This document shows positions 1 through 9,537 of a stretch of DNA of 50,873 bases, piece by piece. The notes under the pieces are model-generated. The model searched no databases. It was not told the origin of the DNA and was given only the letters and a program-made list of their open reading frames with translations. Both the position numbers and the translations under genes were made by a program. How positions within the stretch are numbered: position 1 is the stretch's first letter; each line of letters starts with the position of its first letter. The stretch comes from an uncultured Eubacteriales bacterium (lineage in GTDB: Bacteria; Bacillota; Clostridia; Christensenellales; Aristaeellaceae), in assembly GCA_902790175.1 (NCBI GenBank), contig CADAQZ010000006.1:1-50873 (forward strand). Reading direction: 5' to 3'.

Positions 1-132
1 TACTATGATTTCAAGGTCGTGGGCTATTATCTGGTGTTTGCCTCGCGGTATGCTTTGCACATGTCAGACAAAGAACAGTTGATTGCACAGATAGAAACAG
101 TTAAAGGAAAACTGCGCGGTGACAAATCATAG
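1..132 (+). CDS. C-terminal end of an unidentified protein (partial)
   Basis: Frame 1 is open from the window edge to a TAG at 130-132, giving 43 residues that begin YYDFKVVGYY and end GKLRGDKS. The visible part has an aromatic, hydrophobic segment followed by a charged, probably helical tail. Base composition is more AT-rich than in most of the window. The start lies outside the window. No family is recognised and no function is claimed. The 122 bp that follow, up to the convergent secreted-protein gene, hold no feature I can support. Confidence 0.5.
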   Translation, partial: YYDFKVVGYYLVFASRYALHMSDKEQLIAQIETVKGKLRGDKS

Positions 133-254
133 GAGGCGACCAATCCTGCCTGACAGATGCCGAATGCGCGATGCCCATAATGTTTTATGAACACCGCGCA
201 TTTTCAGGGCTTTGGTACGGTAAACCGGGCTTAAATCTGCACGAATCGTAATGA

Positions 255-1265
255 TTACTGGAACATGAATTCACCTAAATCCTGCTGTTCTCCCACGGCG
301 GCCTCCGGCGGGGTGAACACCACGTCGGCCTTGGCGATGGTGACGGCGAGCGTCTGCGGCTCGGCGTCCTCCGCGGCCTTGAAGTACACGGTATACTCTC
401 CGGCATTCACGGCGGCGGGAATCTCGGCGGCGTAGGTTTCGCCGTCGAGGGAGAAGAGCCATTCGCCCTGCGCGCTCACGAGCGCCTGGGCCTCGCCGGT
501 GTAGGCGAGGGCGTTGGGGGTGGGGATGTTCTCCAAAGGCTTCCCCTCTGGGGAAGCTGTCTCATCGTTAGATGAGACTGAAGAGGTCTCCGGGGTGGGA
601 GCTTCTGCCTCATCGTCCGGGGAGGAGACCTCATCCGCCTCGCTGCGCTCGGCACCTGACGCTGACGCTAGGCTATCACCCCCATCGGGGGAAGGCTTTT
701 GGGTGACGGACTCGGGTTCTACTACGGGCTCAGGTTCGGTTACGGGCTCGGCTTCCGCAATAAGCTCGGGCTCGTCTACGGGCTCGGGTTCCGCAACAGG
801 CTCGGCTTCCTCCGCGGGTTCCGTTTCCTCCGCGGGCTCGGGTTCTTCCGAAGGCTCGGCATCCTCCGCGGGCTCAACTTCTTCCACGGGCTCGAACTTC
901 GCTTCCACGTACACCATCGGCGTCGCGATGTCCGCGAGGACGGGCGCATCCGTGAACAGCGGCTGGCCGTCGAACAGAACCCACTCGACGAACGCCATGC
1001 CTTCCGGCGCTTCCGGGTCCGTCTCCGGGCGCAGGATCTCCTCGCCGTCGCGGGCCTCCTGCACGGCGAACAGCACTTCGCCCACGTAGAAGTAGTAAGT
1101 CACAACATCCGCGTCGGGGTCCGCTTCCCCTTCGAGCGTCACTTCGATCTCCTGCGGATCGGCCTGCGCCGCGTCCTCTACCTCCTGGGGAGCGATCAGC
1201 GATTCCTCCGCCAGGGCGACCATGGCAAGCATCAAAACCAACAGTATCGCGATGATTTTCTTCAT
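255..1265 (-). CDS. Secreted acidic Glu/Pro-repeat protein
   Basis: A predicted exported protein of about 336 residues. It starts with a signal peptide (MKKIIAILLVLMLAMVALA, cleavage before EE). The start at 1265 has GGGAGA 6 nt upstream; an in-frame ATG 24 nt earlier has no ribosome binding site. After a globular N-terminal part come degenerate EPEP/EPAE repeats, then a low-complexity Ser/Glu/Pro stretch that coincides exactly with a palindromic DNA repeat (533-700). One MBG-like repeat follows (YTGEAQAL to AVTIAK), the same kind of module as in the larger upstream neighbour. A second module begins (VVFTPPEAA) but the protein ends about 20 residues later, so the C-terminus may be truncated. 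No LPXTG, S-layer or transmembrane anchor is seen. It lies 55 nt downstream of the 992-residue surface protein on the same strand and probably shares its transcript. Function unknown, presumably cell-surface. Confidence 0.75.
   Translation of the reverse strand: MKKIIAILLVLMLAMVALAEESLIAPQEVEDAAQADPQEIEVTLEGEADPDADVVTYYFYVGEVLFAVQEARDGEEILRPETDPEAPEGMAFVEWVLFDGQPLFTDAPVLADIATPMVYVEAKFEPVEEVEPAEDAEPSEEPEPAEETEPAEEAEPVAEPEPVDEPELIAEAEPVTEPEPVVEPESVTQKPSPDGGDSLASASGAERSEADEVSSPDDEAEAPTPETSSVSSNDETASPEGKPLENIPTPNALAYTGEAQALVSAQGEWLFSLDGETYAAEIPAAVNAGEYTVYFKAAEDAEPQTLAVTIAKADVVFTPPEAAVGEQQDLGEFMFQ
533..700. repeat. Palindromic repeat element embedded in frame in a CDS
   Basis: This stretch is built of consecutive short hairpins: CTTCCCC-TCT-GGGGAAG (540-556), GTCTCATC-GTTA-GATGAGAC (559-578), and CCCCC-ATC-GGGGG (679-691), flanked by AAAGGC at one end and GCTTTT at the other. 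That layout is typical of dispersed intergenic palindromic elements in gut Clostridia (recalled, not searched). Here it lies wholly inside the reading frame of the secreted protein and has no stop codon in that frame. Only one copy is seen in this window. Confidence 0.6.
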
Positions 1266-1320
1266 TTTCTCTCCCTGCTTTCCTTTCATCGTTATGTCAG
1301 CGATTCTTCCGTCGCGTGGC

Positions 1321-4299
1321 TCACTTCACCTTGATCTTCACCCCGGCCTTCTTGCCGTTGGCCGTGGTGACGGTGATCGTGGCCTTGCCCTTGGCGAGGG
1401 CGGTGACGACGCCGTTCGCGTCGACGCTCGCCACGGCGGGGTTGCTACTGGTCCACGTGAACGTGGTGACCGCCCCGGCCGGTTTCAGCACCAACTTCGC
1501 GGCGAGGGCCTGCGTCTCGCCGATCGCCATCGTCTTCTTCACCTTCGCCAGCTTCACCTTCGCGGGACCCGCGTCCACGGTGACGGGCACGCGCTGCCAG
1601 ATGCCGTTCAGCGTCAGCACGTAGATGTCGCAGCTGCCCGCGCCCACGGCCTTCACCTTGCCCTTGGCCGAGACCGTCGCCACGGCGGGGTTGGAGGAGA
1701 TGTAGCGGAGCTTTGCGTCGTGGTTGATGAGCTTGCCCTTCCTGACGCCCTTCACGGTGCCCTTGAGGCTGGCGGTCTTGCCGAGCCGGATGGTCAGCTC
1801 CTGCTTTTTCAGCGTCAGGCTGCCGGGGTTGGTCATCTTCTTGTTGCCGTTGTTGGTGAAGCAGTGGGACACGAGCGTGTCGTTCAGCACGCTGGTCTTC
1901 ACGCCGTTCTGCATGATCCACGGGCGCGCATACGCCTTGTAGGCCTCGCCGACCTTGAAGCCGGACAGGGTGGCGTTCAGTCCGTCAATGCTGGCGAACA
2001 GCGGGAACGCGCCCTTGTTGCCGCACTCGGTCAGGTAGAGGTCGAAGCCGTCCACGCCGGAGACGTTGGTCAGCGCGAAGTTCAGCGCGTCAGAGCCCGC
2101 GGAGGTGATCGTCAGGATCGGGATGCCTGCGGGATTCGCCGCGGGCGCAGGCGCGGGCGCGGGCGCAGGCGCGGGTTGAGGTTCGGGCTGCGGCTCCGGC
2201 TGGGGCTCCGGCTGGGGCTCCGGCTCGGGTTCCGGCTGCGGCTCGGGCTGGGGCTGGGGCTGGGGTTCCGGCTCGGGTTCCGGCTGCGGCTCGGGCTGGG
2301 GCTCCGGTTCCGGCTCGGCGACGGTGACGCTGATGCTGCCGCCATCGATGTCGTTGTGATTCGCGTCGCCCACGTACTTCACGCTCACGGCGTAAGTGCC
2401 CGCGACCGTGCCGGTGGGGATGGTGTCGCTCCAGGTCTTGCCGCCGTCGGTGCTGTACTGAATCTTCGCGTAGCCCTCGGGCAGCGAAGTCGGCGCGGTC
2501 AGGAGCGCCTGCGCCTGTCCGTTCGCCACCAGACCAGTTTTTGCCGCGGGCTTCTGTGCGTCGGTCGGGACGCCGGTCGCCTTGGCGACTTCCACGGAGA
2601 TGCAGACCGGGGCAACGCTGTTGTAGTTCGCGCCGCCGTCGATCTTATACCAGGCGTAGTAGGTGCCCGCGTCCTTGCCGGTGGGAACCGCTTCCTGCCA
2701 GCCGTCCGTCGGAGCGGTGGTCGCGTCCGTACCGAGCGCGTAGAGCATCTTGCAGCCCTCGGGCACGATGCCCGCCTTGAGCAGCGCCTGATCCGCGCCG
2801 TTGTAGGTCAACTTGTCGCTCGTGGGCGCGGTGGGCGCGGCCGCGCCCTGGCTGATCGCCGCGGCGACGCACTTCGCCTCGGAATCCGCGTAATTTCCGC
2901 TATCGTCGGCAACGGCCTTGTACCAGACATAGTAGGTTCCGGCGTTGGTTTTTGACGGGATGGATGTGCTCCAGCCTTCTGTCGGTTCGGTGGTTGCGTC
3001 CGAACCCAAGGCGTATTGCATCATACCGCCATCAAGTGTCGAATCATCCACGGTTACCAGCGACTTCTCAGCCCCGTCATAGGTGCGATTATTTGCTGTA
3101 ACAGTGGCAGGGACAGCATTCGCCTTGTTGATGGTCACAGTGGCGCTTCCGGTATAGGCCTTATAACCATCCGCTGTCACTTTGAAGTAAACCGTCAGCG
3201 GACTGTCAACTACATTCGTAATGGTCGGGCTTGCATCCAGGTCATATGTACCCGCCGTCTTACCATATTTGATAGTTGCCCCACTAGACGGATCGGTCAC
3301 GGTCACGGTAATACCATGTTCTTTTCCGTCATAAGCGCCTTCAAAACCTTCAGCGGCTGCAGTAATCTCCGGATTCTCCTTCCATACCGCGTAAAGGGTT
3401 GTATCAGTATCCGGCATGGTGAGGGTGGCTTCATCCGCATAAACAACAGTTGTTCCAGCACTGTTAGTATCCCAGCCCTGGAATACATAATCATCTTTTG
3501 TAAATGTATTCTTGTTCAGCTTTATCGATTCCCCGGGTATATCTACCGTCGGATCCATATCGCCCGTTCCACCGTTAGCGTCGTAAATGATCTGTTTCGT
3601 GCCCACCTGGCCCGCAGACAGTTCAGCCGTTTTCGTGATTGTTGCGCGTGCCGGGATATCTATTGTCCATGACCAGGCAATTCCGCTGTCTTCAGTAAAA
3701 GTACTTGGATCTGTTCGATTGTTAAATACATTAGATTGGGCATCTCCAAAAGACCCATACCATCTTGTTGTAAAGTTGCCACCTCCGGGAATCAGCTGAA
3801 ATTCTAGTTTTCCATCCACTGAAGTCATCTTGATCCCGTTTTCTGTGAATGAGCATGGCGCTTTATCATCTTCGTAAATTTGCGTATCCGCATATGACCC
3901 GATCTTTACTTTCTTGAGCTCATCAGAGTCATTGAATAAAGTGTAGGTTACCAAAACCCCCTTGCCGCGCACTCTCGCTGTAACGCTTGCCTTCACCTTA
4001 TTTGATATATATTCTTTTCCGTAAGCGAAACTATCAAAAAATATGGATCCACTTTCCCCAACTTCCATTACAGTCGTATAACCATAATTATACCATGTTG
4101 TCTGAATCTCTTCTATGGTCCCGTCAGCTTTTTCTCTTTTGCCATACACGTCAAAACCTTTGTTACCACGTCGGTAACCGACATATTTATTCGAACCTTC
4201 CTGAGGGACATCAGCATATGCCGTAAAGCCCATCCCCGACAGCAGGCCAAGCATCAACACTATTGTGAGCAAGACACCTAAAAGCCTTTTCATCTTCAT
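1321..4299 (-). CDS. Large secreted repeat protein with Listeria-Bacteroides, MBG-like and BIG2 domains
   Basis: A predicted surface or secreted protein of about 992 residues. The start at 4299 has AAAGGAG 9 nt upstream and begins a clear signal peptide ending GFTAYA; the frame is open 34 codons further upstream but without a ribosome binding site. In order: a unique N-terminal domain of about 240 residues, one Listeria-Bacteroides (Flg_new) repeat ([13 protein letters not shown] to LYAVWK), four to five MBG/YDG-like repeats marked by AGTYYAWYK and [12 protein letters not shown], an EPEPQP linker of about 60 residues ending in an Ala-Pro run, an Fn3-like segment, and two BIG2 modules ([18 protein letters not shown] and [18 protein letters not shown]). 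No sortase signal or cell-wall binding module is seen, so attachment is unclear. Likely role is adhesion or extracellular scaffolding. It is upstream of the Glu/Pro-repeat protein. The N-terminal domain is unrecognised. Confidence 0.85.
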   Translation of the reverse strand: MKMKRLLGVLLTIVLMLGLLSGMGFTAYADVPQEGSNKYVGYRRGNKGFDVYGKREKADGTIEEIQTTWYNYGYTTVMEVGESGSIFFDSFAYGKEYISNKVKASVTARVRGKGVLVTYTLFNDSDELKKVKIGSYADTQIYEDDKAPCSFTENGIKMTSVDGKLEFQLIPGGGNFTTRWYGSFGDAQSNVFNNRTDPSTFTEDSGIAWSWTIDIPARATITKTAELSAGQVGTKQIIYDANGGTGDMDPTVDIPGESIKLNKNTFTKDDYVFQGWDTNSAGTTVVYADEATLTMPDTDTTLYAVWKENPEITAAAEGFEGAYDGKEHGITVTVTDPSSGATIKYGKTAGTYDLDASPTITNVVDSPLTVYFKVTADGYKAYTGSATVTINKANAVPATVTANNRTYDGAEKSLVTVDDSTLDGGMMQYALGSDATTEPTEGWSTSIPSKTNAGTYYVWYKAVADDSGNYADSEAKCVAAAISQGAAAPTAPTSDKLTYNGADQALLKAGIVPEGCKMLYALGTDATTAPTDGWQEAVPTGKDAGTYYAWYKIDGGANYNSVAPVCISVEVAKATGVPTDAQKPAAKTGLVANGQAQALLTAPTSLPEGYAKIQYSTDGGKTWSDTIPTGTVAGTYAVSVKYVGDANHNDIDGGSISVTVAEPEPEPQPEPQPEPEPEPQPQPQPEPQPEPEPEPQPEPQPEPQPEPQPAPAPAPAPAPAANPAGIPILTITSAGSDALNFALTNVSGVDGFDLYLTECGNKGAFPLFASIDGLNATLSGFKVGEAYKAYARPWIMQNGVKTSVLNDTLVSHCFTNNGNKKMTNPGSLTLKKQELTIRLGKTASLKGTVKGVRKGKLINHDAKLRYISSNPAVATVSAKGKVKAVGAGSCDIYVLTLNGIWQRVPVTVDAGPAKVKLAKVKKTMAIGETQALAAKLVLKPAGAVTTFTWTSSNPAVASVDANGVVTALAKGKATITVTTANGKKAGVKIKVK

Positions 4300-4366
4300 A
4301 ATCTGTTTCTCCTTTGCTACGTAATCGCAACTGTTATTGACGCTGTGAAGGATTCTATATATAAAA

Positions 4367-4735
<369 letters not shown>

Positions 4736-4737
4736 CG

Positions 4738-4785
4738 GATTTATCAGAAATTTTCCCGGACGATTTATCAGAAATTTTCCCGGAC
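4738..4785. repeat. 24-bp perfect direct repeat, two tandem copies
   Basis: Positions 4738-4761 and 4762-4785 are identical (starting GATTTATCAG and ending TTCCCGGAC) and abut directly. They sit immediately upstream of the -35 element at 4730-4735, as expected for tandem regulator sites, but no regulator is known. Confidence 0.9.
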
Positions 4786-4931
4786 GAGAAACGGGCGAGA
4801 ACCATCGCCTCGCCTGCAAAGAGTGTATCACAGGTGTGGATATTGTAATCCAACGCATTACAGTTTCATTTAAGGTTTGCGGATATAATGGAACCATCGA
4901 CCGGGATCATGGAATGAAAGGATGAGATGCG

Positions 4932-5381
4932 ATGAAAAAGACGATCGCGATACTGATGAGCGTTATGCTGCTGGTGTCCCTGTTCTCCGGGATGGCCTTT
5001 GCCGAAGAAAGCGCGCTTTCGAAGATCGACATGACGAAGTGGCAGTATGAGGCTTCGGATGAAGTGTACTGGCAGGTGGGGCTTTCCTACGCTGCCAATC
5101 CCGCGGACAGCGGCTATGAGACGATGGGCGTGTTCGTGCCCGGCGCGTACTTCACGGCGGCGGACAACGGCGACGGCACTTGGACCTGCGAGGTGAACGC
5201 GGAAGGGACCGTCGGCGCGTATACCGCCGAAACCGCGCCGCTGGTGATTCCCGTGAACACGCCCGGCTATTCGAAATTTTCCGTGGTCTTGTGCTTGCCG
5301 AGCATCAGGGTGATCTCACCCATGTCGCTCTGCATGCCCCAGGCCGCGTTCATGGCGTTGGGGACGCCGCTTTCGTCGTAG
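4932..5381 (+). pseudogene. Truncated secreted tannase/esterase-like protein, N-terminal part
   Basis: The gene starts well: TATAAT at 4884-4889, an AAAGGATGAG ribosome binding site and a signal peptide (MKKTIAILMSVMLLVSLFSG, then MAFAEE). The region MTKWQYEASDEVYWQVGLSY to PLVIPVNTPGYS resembles the N-terminus of a family of much longer secreted alpha/beta-hydrolase (tannase-like) proteins; this comparison is from memory. Similarity stops abruptly at about 5270-5275. The rest of the frame, to 5381, is antisense to a fragment of a flavin reductase gene and is not expected to be meaningful. The catalytic part is missing. Only about 115 native residues remain, so the product is probably non-functional. 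Confidence 0.65.
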
Positions 5382-5440
5382 GTGCCGATGATGAATACGC
5401 CCTCGGGCGTGATGGTGGACTTCTGTCCGCTGAATTCCAT
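5267..5440 (-). pseudogene. Truncated flavoredoxin/flavin reductase, N-terminal part
   Basis: MEFSGQKSTITPEG at the start, then VPNAMNAAWGM and GEITLMLGKHKTTEN, are typical of the N-terminus of the flavin reductase (FMN-binding split barrel, flavoredoxin) family, normally about 170-190 residues. The start at 5440 has AAGGAGGA about 7 nt upstream. The frame ends after 57 residues at a TAG formed by the sequence beyond the junction at 5270-5275, so the C-terminal two thirds are missing. It lies 58 nt downstream of the ABC exporter gene on the same strand. Confidence 0.7.
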
Positions 5441-5498
5441 GCTGTCATCCTCCTTGATCGATTTGCTTTTTTCGCCCGCTCGACGCGGACCCTGTCCT

Positions 5499-7397
5499 TC
5501 ACTCCGCGGGCTCATCCGCCGCCTGCTGGCCCCAGATATACTGCTCCAGCTCGCTGACGCCCTCTTCCTGGGGCAGCAGCGCCTTGGAGAACTGCGTCTC
5601 GTACAGCTCGCGGTACACGCCGTCCCGGCCGATGAGCTCCTTGTGCTGGCCGCGCTCGACGATCTGCCCGTCCTTCACGACCAGGATCTCGTCCGCCGCC
5701 AGGATGGTCGAGAGACGGTGCGCGATCAGGATGCTCGTGCGGCTCTGGATGATCGGGTCGATGGCCTCCTGGATCTTCTGCTCGGAGATGGAATCCAGCG
5801 CGGAGGTCGCCTCGTCGAACACGAAGATCGTCGGGTCTTTGAGCAAGACGCGCGCGATGGACAGGCGCTGCTTCTCGCCGCCGGAGAGCTTGAGGCCCCG
5901 GTTGCCGACCATCGCGTCCAGCTTCTCCGGCTGGTCCTGCACAAACTCCCAGATGTTGGCCTTCTTGAGCGCGGCCTCCATCTCCGCCTCGGTGGCGTCG
6001 GGCTTGGCGTAGAGCAGGTTTTCGCGGATGGAGCCGTTGAACAGATACGTCTCCTGGCTCACCACGCCCACCTGCGCGCGCAAAAAGCCCAGGTCGAGCT
6101 TGCGCACGTCCACGCCGTCGAAGGTCACGCGGCCCTCGTCCACGTCATACAGGCGCGGGATCAGGTTGATGATCGTGCTCTTGCCGGAGCCGGACGGCCC
6201 GACGATGGCGACGCTGTGCCCGGCCTTCAATTCAAAGCACACGTCCTTGAGCACGGGCCGGTCCTTCTCGTAGCCGAAGCGCACGTGATCGAACACCACG
6301 TTGCCCTCGGCATATGTCGGCGTTATGGCGTCCGGCGCGTTTTCGATCTCCACGGGGATGTCGAAGTAATCGAAGAGCCTCGTGAACAGCGCCATCGAGC
6401 GCATCCAGTCCACCTGGATGTTCAAAAGGCTGTTGACGGGCATGTACATCCTCCCCAGCAGCGCCACCAGCACCGTGATGTCACCGATGGTGAGGTCCGC
6501 GCCATGGCGGATCATCAGCAGGCCGCCCACCAGGTAGATCAGCATCGGACCGATGCTGGTGAACGTGGACAGGATCACGCGGAACCAGCGGCCCGCCATG
6601 CCCTCGCGGATGTTCAGCCGGATCATCCGCCCGTTGGCCTCCTCGTAGCGATCGTATTCGTACTTCTCCTTGCCGAACAGCTTGCTGAGCAGCTGGCCGC
6701 TGACGGAGAGCGTCTCGTTGAGGATGCCGTTGATCTCGTCGTTGCACGCCTGCGATTCGTTCGCGTACTTCCAGCGGGTCTTGCCGGCGCGGCGTGTGGG
6801 CAGCGTGAACAGCGGCACGATCACGATGCCGATCAGGGCCAGTATCCAGTTCTTGCGGAACATGGCCACCATCGCGATGATCAGCGTGATGGCGTTGGAG
6901 AGGATGCTGGTGAACGTGCTGGTGATCACCTGCTGCACGCCGTCGATGTCGCTGGTCATGCGGGTGATGATGTCGCCCTGGTTGTTGGTGGTGAAGAAGC
7001 GCTGCGACATCTTCTGCAGATGCGCGTACATCTGGTTGCGCATGTCGTAGGTGATGTGCTGGGCGATCCAGGTGTTGATGTAGCTCTCCGCCACGCCGAT
7101 CAGGTTCGCGCCCAGCGTGACCGCCAGCGAGAGGACGATGTACTTCACCAGCGCGCGCAAATCCAGCTTCACCAGGCCCTCGTCGATGATCTTGCCGGTG
7201 AGGATCGACGGCAGGAGCGTAAAGAACGAGGCCGCCGCGATGCAAACCAGCACCAGCGCCAGCTTTCCCGAATACGGGCGAAGATAGGAGAAGATGCGCT
7301 TCAAGAGCGCCCCCGTCACCCTGGGCTGGCTGGCCTTCTCCTCGTCCGTCATATAGCCGCGCATGAACGGCCCGCCCGGTCCCCTGCCCTGTGCCAT
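5499..7397 (-). CDS. ABC exporter, fused permease and ATPase
   Basis: A 632-residue half-transporter of the MdlB/LmrA multidrug type that would act as a dimer in the cytoplasmic membrane. After a soluble Gly/Pro-rich N-terminus come six membrane helices (about residues 45-330, ABC_membrane type), then the nucleotide-binding domain with Walker A GPSGSGKST near residue 400, signature LSGGEKQR, Walker B IFVFDEA and switch histidine AHRLS. All key residues are intact. The start at 7397 has GGAAGGGG about 10 nt upstream. A promoter is at 7480-7508. The gene stands alone; the next feature downstream is the flavin reductase fragment. Substrate is not predictable: drugs, lipids or peptides are possible. 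Confidence 0.9.
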   Translation of the reverse strand: MAQGRGPGGPFMRGYMTDEEKASQPRVTGALLKRIFSYLRPYSGKLALVLVCIAAASFFTLLPSILTGKIIDEGLVKLDLRALVKYIVLSLAVTLGANLIGVAESYINTWIAQHITYDMRNQMYAHLQKMSQRFFTTNNQGDIITRMTSDIDGVQQVITSTFTSILSNAITLIIAMVAMFRKNWILALIGIVIVPLFTLPTRRAGKTRWKYANESQACNDEINGILNETLSVSGQLLSKLFGKEKYEYDRYEEANGRMIRLNIREGMAGRWFRVILSTFTSIGPMLIYLVGGLLMIRHGADLTIGDITVLVALLGRMYMPVNSLLNIQVDWMRSMALFTRLFDYFDIPVEIENAPDAITPTYAEGNVVFDHVRFGYEKDRPVLKDVCFELKAGHSVAIVGPSGSGKSTIINLIPRLYDVDEGRVTFDGVDVRKLDLGFLRAQVGVVSQETYLFNGSIRENLLYAKPDATEAEMEAALKKANIWEFVQDQPEKLDAMVGNRGLKLSGGEKQRLSIARVLLKDPTIFVFDEATSALDSISEQKIQEAIDPIIQSRTSILIAHRLSTILAADEILVVKDGQIVERGQHKELIGRDGVYRELYETQFSKALLPQEEGVSELEQYIWGQQAADEPAE

Positions 7398-7479
7398 TTG
7401 GAGATCCCCTTCCGTGTTCCCGGTCGCCTCTTAACACCCCGCGAAAGCCGACGCCTTATTTGCGCGATTCCACAAGTCC

Positions 7480-7508
7480 ATTATAGCGGATTGGCATGGC
7501 CTTGTCCA
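7480..7508 (-). promoter_or_regulatory. Promoter of the ABC exporter gene
   Basis: Minus strand: -35 TGGACA (7503-7508), 17-nt spacer, -10 TATAAT (7480-7485), about 80 nt upstream of the start codon. Confidence 0.7.
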
Positions 7509-7551
7509 CACGAAAATGATTCTGCCCATCCGGCGTCCCGGAACAGTTGTC

Positions 7552-8583
7552 TCATGGATTGGCTTTGGTATTCGGCTGCTTTTCCGGGCGGATGCACTCC
7601 GCCTCCTGCCGCCATCGATCGGGCCGCCATCCGTCGTCGCCGCCGAGCATCTGGGGCAGAGTGATCGCCATTGCCTCGGCGTCCGTCAGCCGCTTCTGCG
7701 CGGGGTGGCGGGGGCGCTGGTCCGCCCGCGCGCCCGTCGTGCCCCACTCGCCGCAGCGCTCCGTCACCACGCGCGCTTCGTCCCAGTCGGCAAAGCCCTG
7801 CGGCGCGACATGCTCATCCATGTCGCAGGCCAGGAAGAGCACGCGCGCGAACGAACGCCAGGGGCGGCCGAGATACCCGGTGCCCGGCGCGCAGTCGCCT
7901 GTGAGCCGGCAGCGGTGGAACACGAATCCAAAGGGCTGGCCCTCGTTCGTGTTCGCCGCCGTGTACCAGCCCCCGCGCGCATTCATGAACAGCGTGCACT
8001 TTTCAAACCAGCACCGGTACGACCCGAAGATGAAGTCCACGTCCCCGCGGATCAGGCAGTTTTCAAAGTACTGGCGGCTTCGGGTCAGCGGGCCGTCCTC
8101 CACCCGCAGCGCCTGCTCCGCGCAGCCACGCCTCTGGCCGATGTCTTCGGCCGCGTTGGGAAGGCGGACCGGCCCGCAAAACAGCGTGTCCTGGTGCGCG
8201 ATCAGGCTGCAATCGCGCCAGGTGCCCCGGTCTCCGGCGGCATAGACCGCCACGGCCTGGCCCACCTTTCGTCCGTCGCCCGCGTCGTTGCGAATCGTCA
8301 GGTTTTCGACCGTCACATCGCGCCCGGTGGTCATCAGCGTGGCGGACAAAAAGGTGCCCTTCTCCGTCCCGTCCGGGTAACGGTCTTTCGCGCAGCCGTT
8401 CCACGCGATCACCGTGCGCTCGCGGTCCTCGCCTGTCAGGCGGATGCCGTCCCCGTGCACCACGACCTTCTCGCGATACTCCCCGGCGCGGATCAGGATC
8501 TGCCCGCCCGTGCCGGAGAGCGCGTCGACCGCCGCCTGGATGCCGGTGTAATCGCCGCTGCCGTCTCTTGCCACAATCACCAT
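7552..8583 (-). CDS. Pectinesterase (CE8), cytoplasmic
   Basis: Pectin methylesterase, which removes methyl groups from galacturonyl residues. The CE8 signatures are in order: GEYREKV, QAVAVY, AHQDTLF, DFIFGS (catalytic Asp) and LGRPWR, on a right-handed beta-helix. Length is about 343 residues from the start at 8583, chosen because MVIVARDGSGDY is the usual beginning of the domain; GTGGGG lies just upstream. No signal peptide is present, so it should act inside the cell on imported methylated oligogalacturonides. The C-terminal 50 residues are polar and less conserved. It is divergent from the AraC gene and belongs to the pectin locus by content. Its own promoter is not obvious. Confidence 0.88.
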   Translation of the reverse strand: MVIVARDGSGDYTGIQAAVDALSGTGGQILIRAGEYREKVVVHGDGIRLTGEDRERTVIAWNGCAKDRYPDGTEKGTFLSATLMTTGRDVTVENLTIRNDAGDGRKVGQAVAVYAAGDRGTWRDCSLIAHQDTLFCGPVRLPNAAEDIGQRRGCAEQALRVEDGPLTRSRQYFENCLIRGDVDFIFGSYRCWFEKCTLFMNARGGWYTAANTNEGQPFGFVFHRCRLTGDCAPGTGYLGRPWRSFARVLFLACDMDEHVAPQGFADWDEARVVTERCGEWGTTGARADQRPRHPAQKRLTDAEAMAITLPQMLGGDDGWRPDRWRQEAECIRPEKQPNTKANP

Positions 8584-8610
8584 GCGCTCACCCCACTGCC
8601 TTTCATTGCC

Positions 8611-8639
8611 TTGCTTTTCGCCCCGGCCCATGCTATAAT
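8611..8639 (+). promoter_or_regulatory. Promoter of the AraC/serine hydrolase/GH43 unit
   Basis: Plus strand: -35 TTGCTT (8611-8616), 17-nt spacer, -10 TATAAT (8634-8639), 86 nt before the AraC start codon. It lies between the divergent pectinesterase and AraC genes, so a regulator could control both. Confidence 0.65.
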
Positions 8640-8724
8640 TTCACTGGAACGATTCGATTTTTCACCCTGCCGACGTCTGCATCCCGGCAATCCCGTTGCG
8701 CGAAATCTGATAGGGGGCGTCCGT

Positions 8725-9519
8725 ATGAACGATATCACCTACGTCGGCAAGCACACCGTGATCTACTCCGTGTCCCGGCACGCCCACGAGAACTGGGAGT
8801 TCGTGTACTGCACCTACGGCTCCGGCACGTTCCTTTTCGACGGCAAGAGCCTGGACTACAAGGAGGGCGACGTGGTCATCATCCCGCCGATGATCCCCCA
8901 CTCCAACGCCAGCGCGGACGGCTTCCAGAACATCCACATCAACATGGTGTCGCCGTCGCTCTCGTTCAGCAAGCCGCTGGTGATCTCGGACGACTCCAAC
9001 CACTTCCTGCTGGACGCCTTCGGCGCCGCCTATTTCCACTTCTACTCCGACCGCAAGGAGTCCGCGCCGCTGTTGTCGCTCTACGGCGACCTGATCAGCT
9101 GCTACCTGGCGGCCTACCAGACCGGCCGCGCGCTGACGCCGGTCGTGGCGCAGATCGAGAACAACATCATCTCCAACTATGCCGACAGCGCCTACGAGCT
9201 GGAGGCCTACCTGCATTCGCTGCCCTTCAGCTACGACTACCTGCGAAAGCTGTTCCAGAAGGAGCTGGGCGTCACGCCGCACCGGTATCTGGTGGACAAG
9301 CGGCTGAAGATGGCGGCGGAGCTGCTCGTCAGCGAGGCCGAGCCCGGCGCGCGCACCATCGCGGACATCGCGCCGCTGTGCGGCTTTCACGACCCGCTGT
9401 ACTTCTCCAAGATGTTCAAAAAGAAATACGGCATCGCCCCGCGGTACTACCTGGAGTCCCGGCTCAACGGCTCGATACCGGAGCAGGACAGCGACCGCAT
9501 GAAGGTCCGGCTGGACTGA
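8725..9519 (+). CDS. AraC-family transcriptional regulator
   Basis: A 264-residue regulator, probably the local activator of the pectin genes. The N-terminal cupin-like sensor (about residues 1-90) has the sugar-pocket pattern HENWEFVYCTYG to GDVVIIPPMIPH. The C-terminal AraC/XylS double helix-turn-helix (about 160-255) shows FQKELGVTPHRYLVDKRL and GFHDPLYFSKMFKKKYGIAP. The start at 8725 has AGGGGGCG 5 nt upstream; the frame is open far upstream but that region is antisense to the pectinesterase gene. It is followed 18 nt later by the serine hydrolase and then GH43, apparently one operon. Confidence 0.9.
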   Translation: MNDITYVGKHTVIYSVSRHAHENWEFVYCTYGSGTFLFDGKSLDYKEGDVVIIPPMIPHSNASADGFQNIHINMVSPSLSFSKPLVISDDSNHFLLDAFGAAYFHFYSDRKESAPLLSLYGDLISCYLAAYQTGRALTPVVAQIENNIISNYADSAYELEAYLHSLPFSYDYLRKLFQKELGVTPHRYLVDKRLKMAAELLVSEAEPGARTIADIAPLCGFHDPLYFSKMFKKKYGIAPRYYLESRLNGSIPEQDSDRMKVRLD

Positions 9520-9537
9520 GCGAAAGGAGCGCGCCCC

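Noticed and set aside
1321-4299. Cell-wall anchoring signal on the large repeat protein
   Set aside because: No LPXTG-hydrophobic-positive tail, SLH or choline-binding repeats; the protein simply ends after the second BIG2 module (KAGVKIKVK).
5382-7664. A 760-codon plus-strand open frame, and similar long frames opposite copA, the kinases and the sugar genes
   Set aside because: They lie antisense to genes with clear domain motifs, are rich in Arg, His, Gln and Val as expected for complementary frames in GC-rich DNA, and lack ribosome binding sites.
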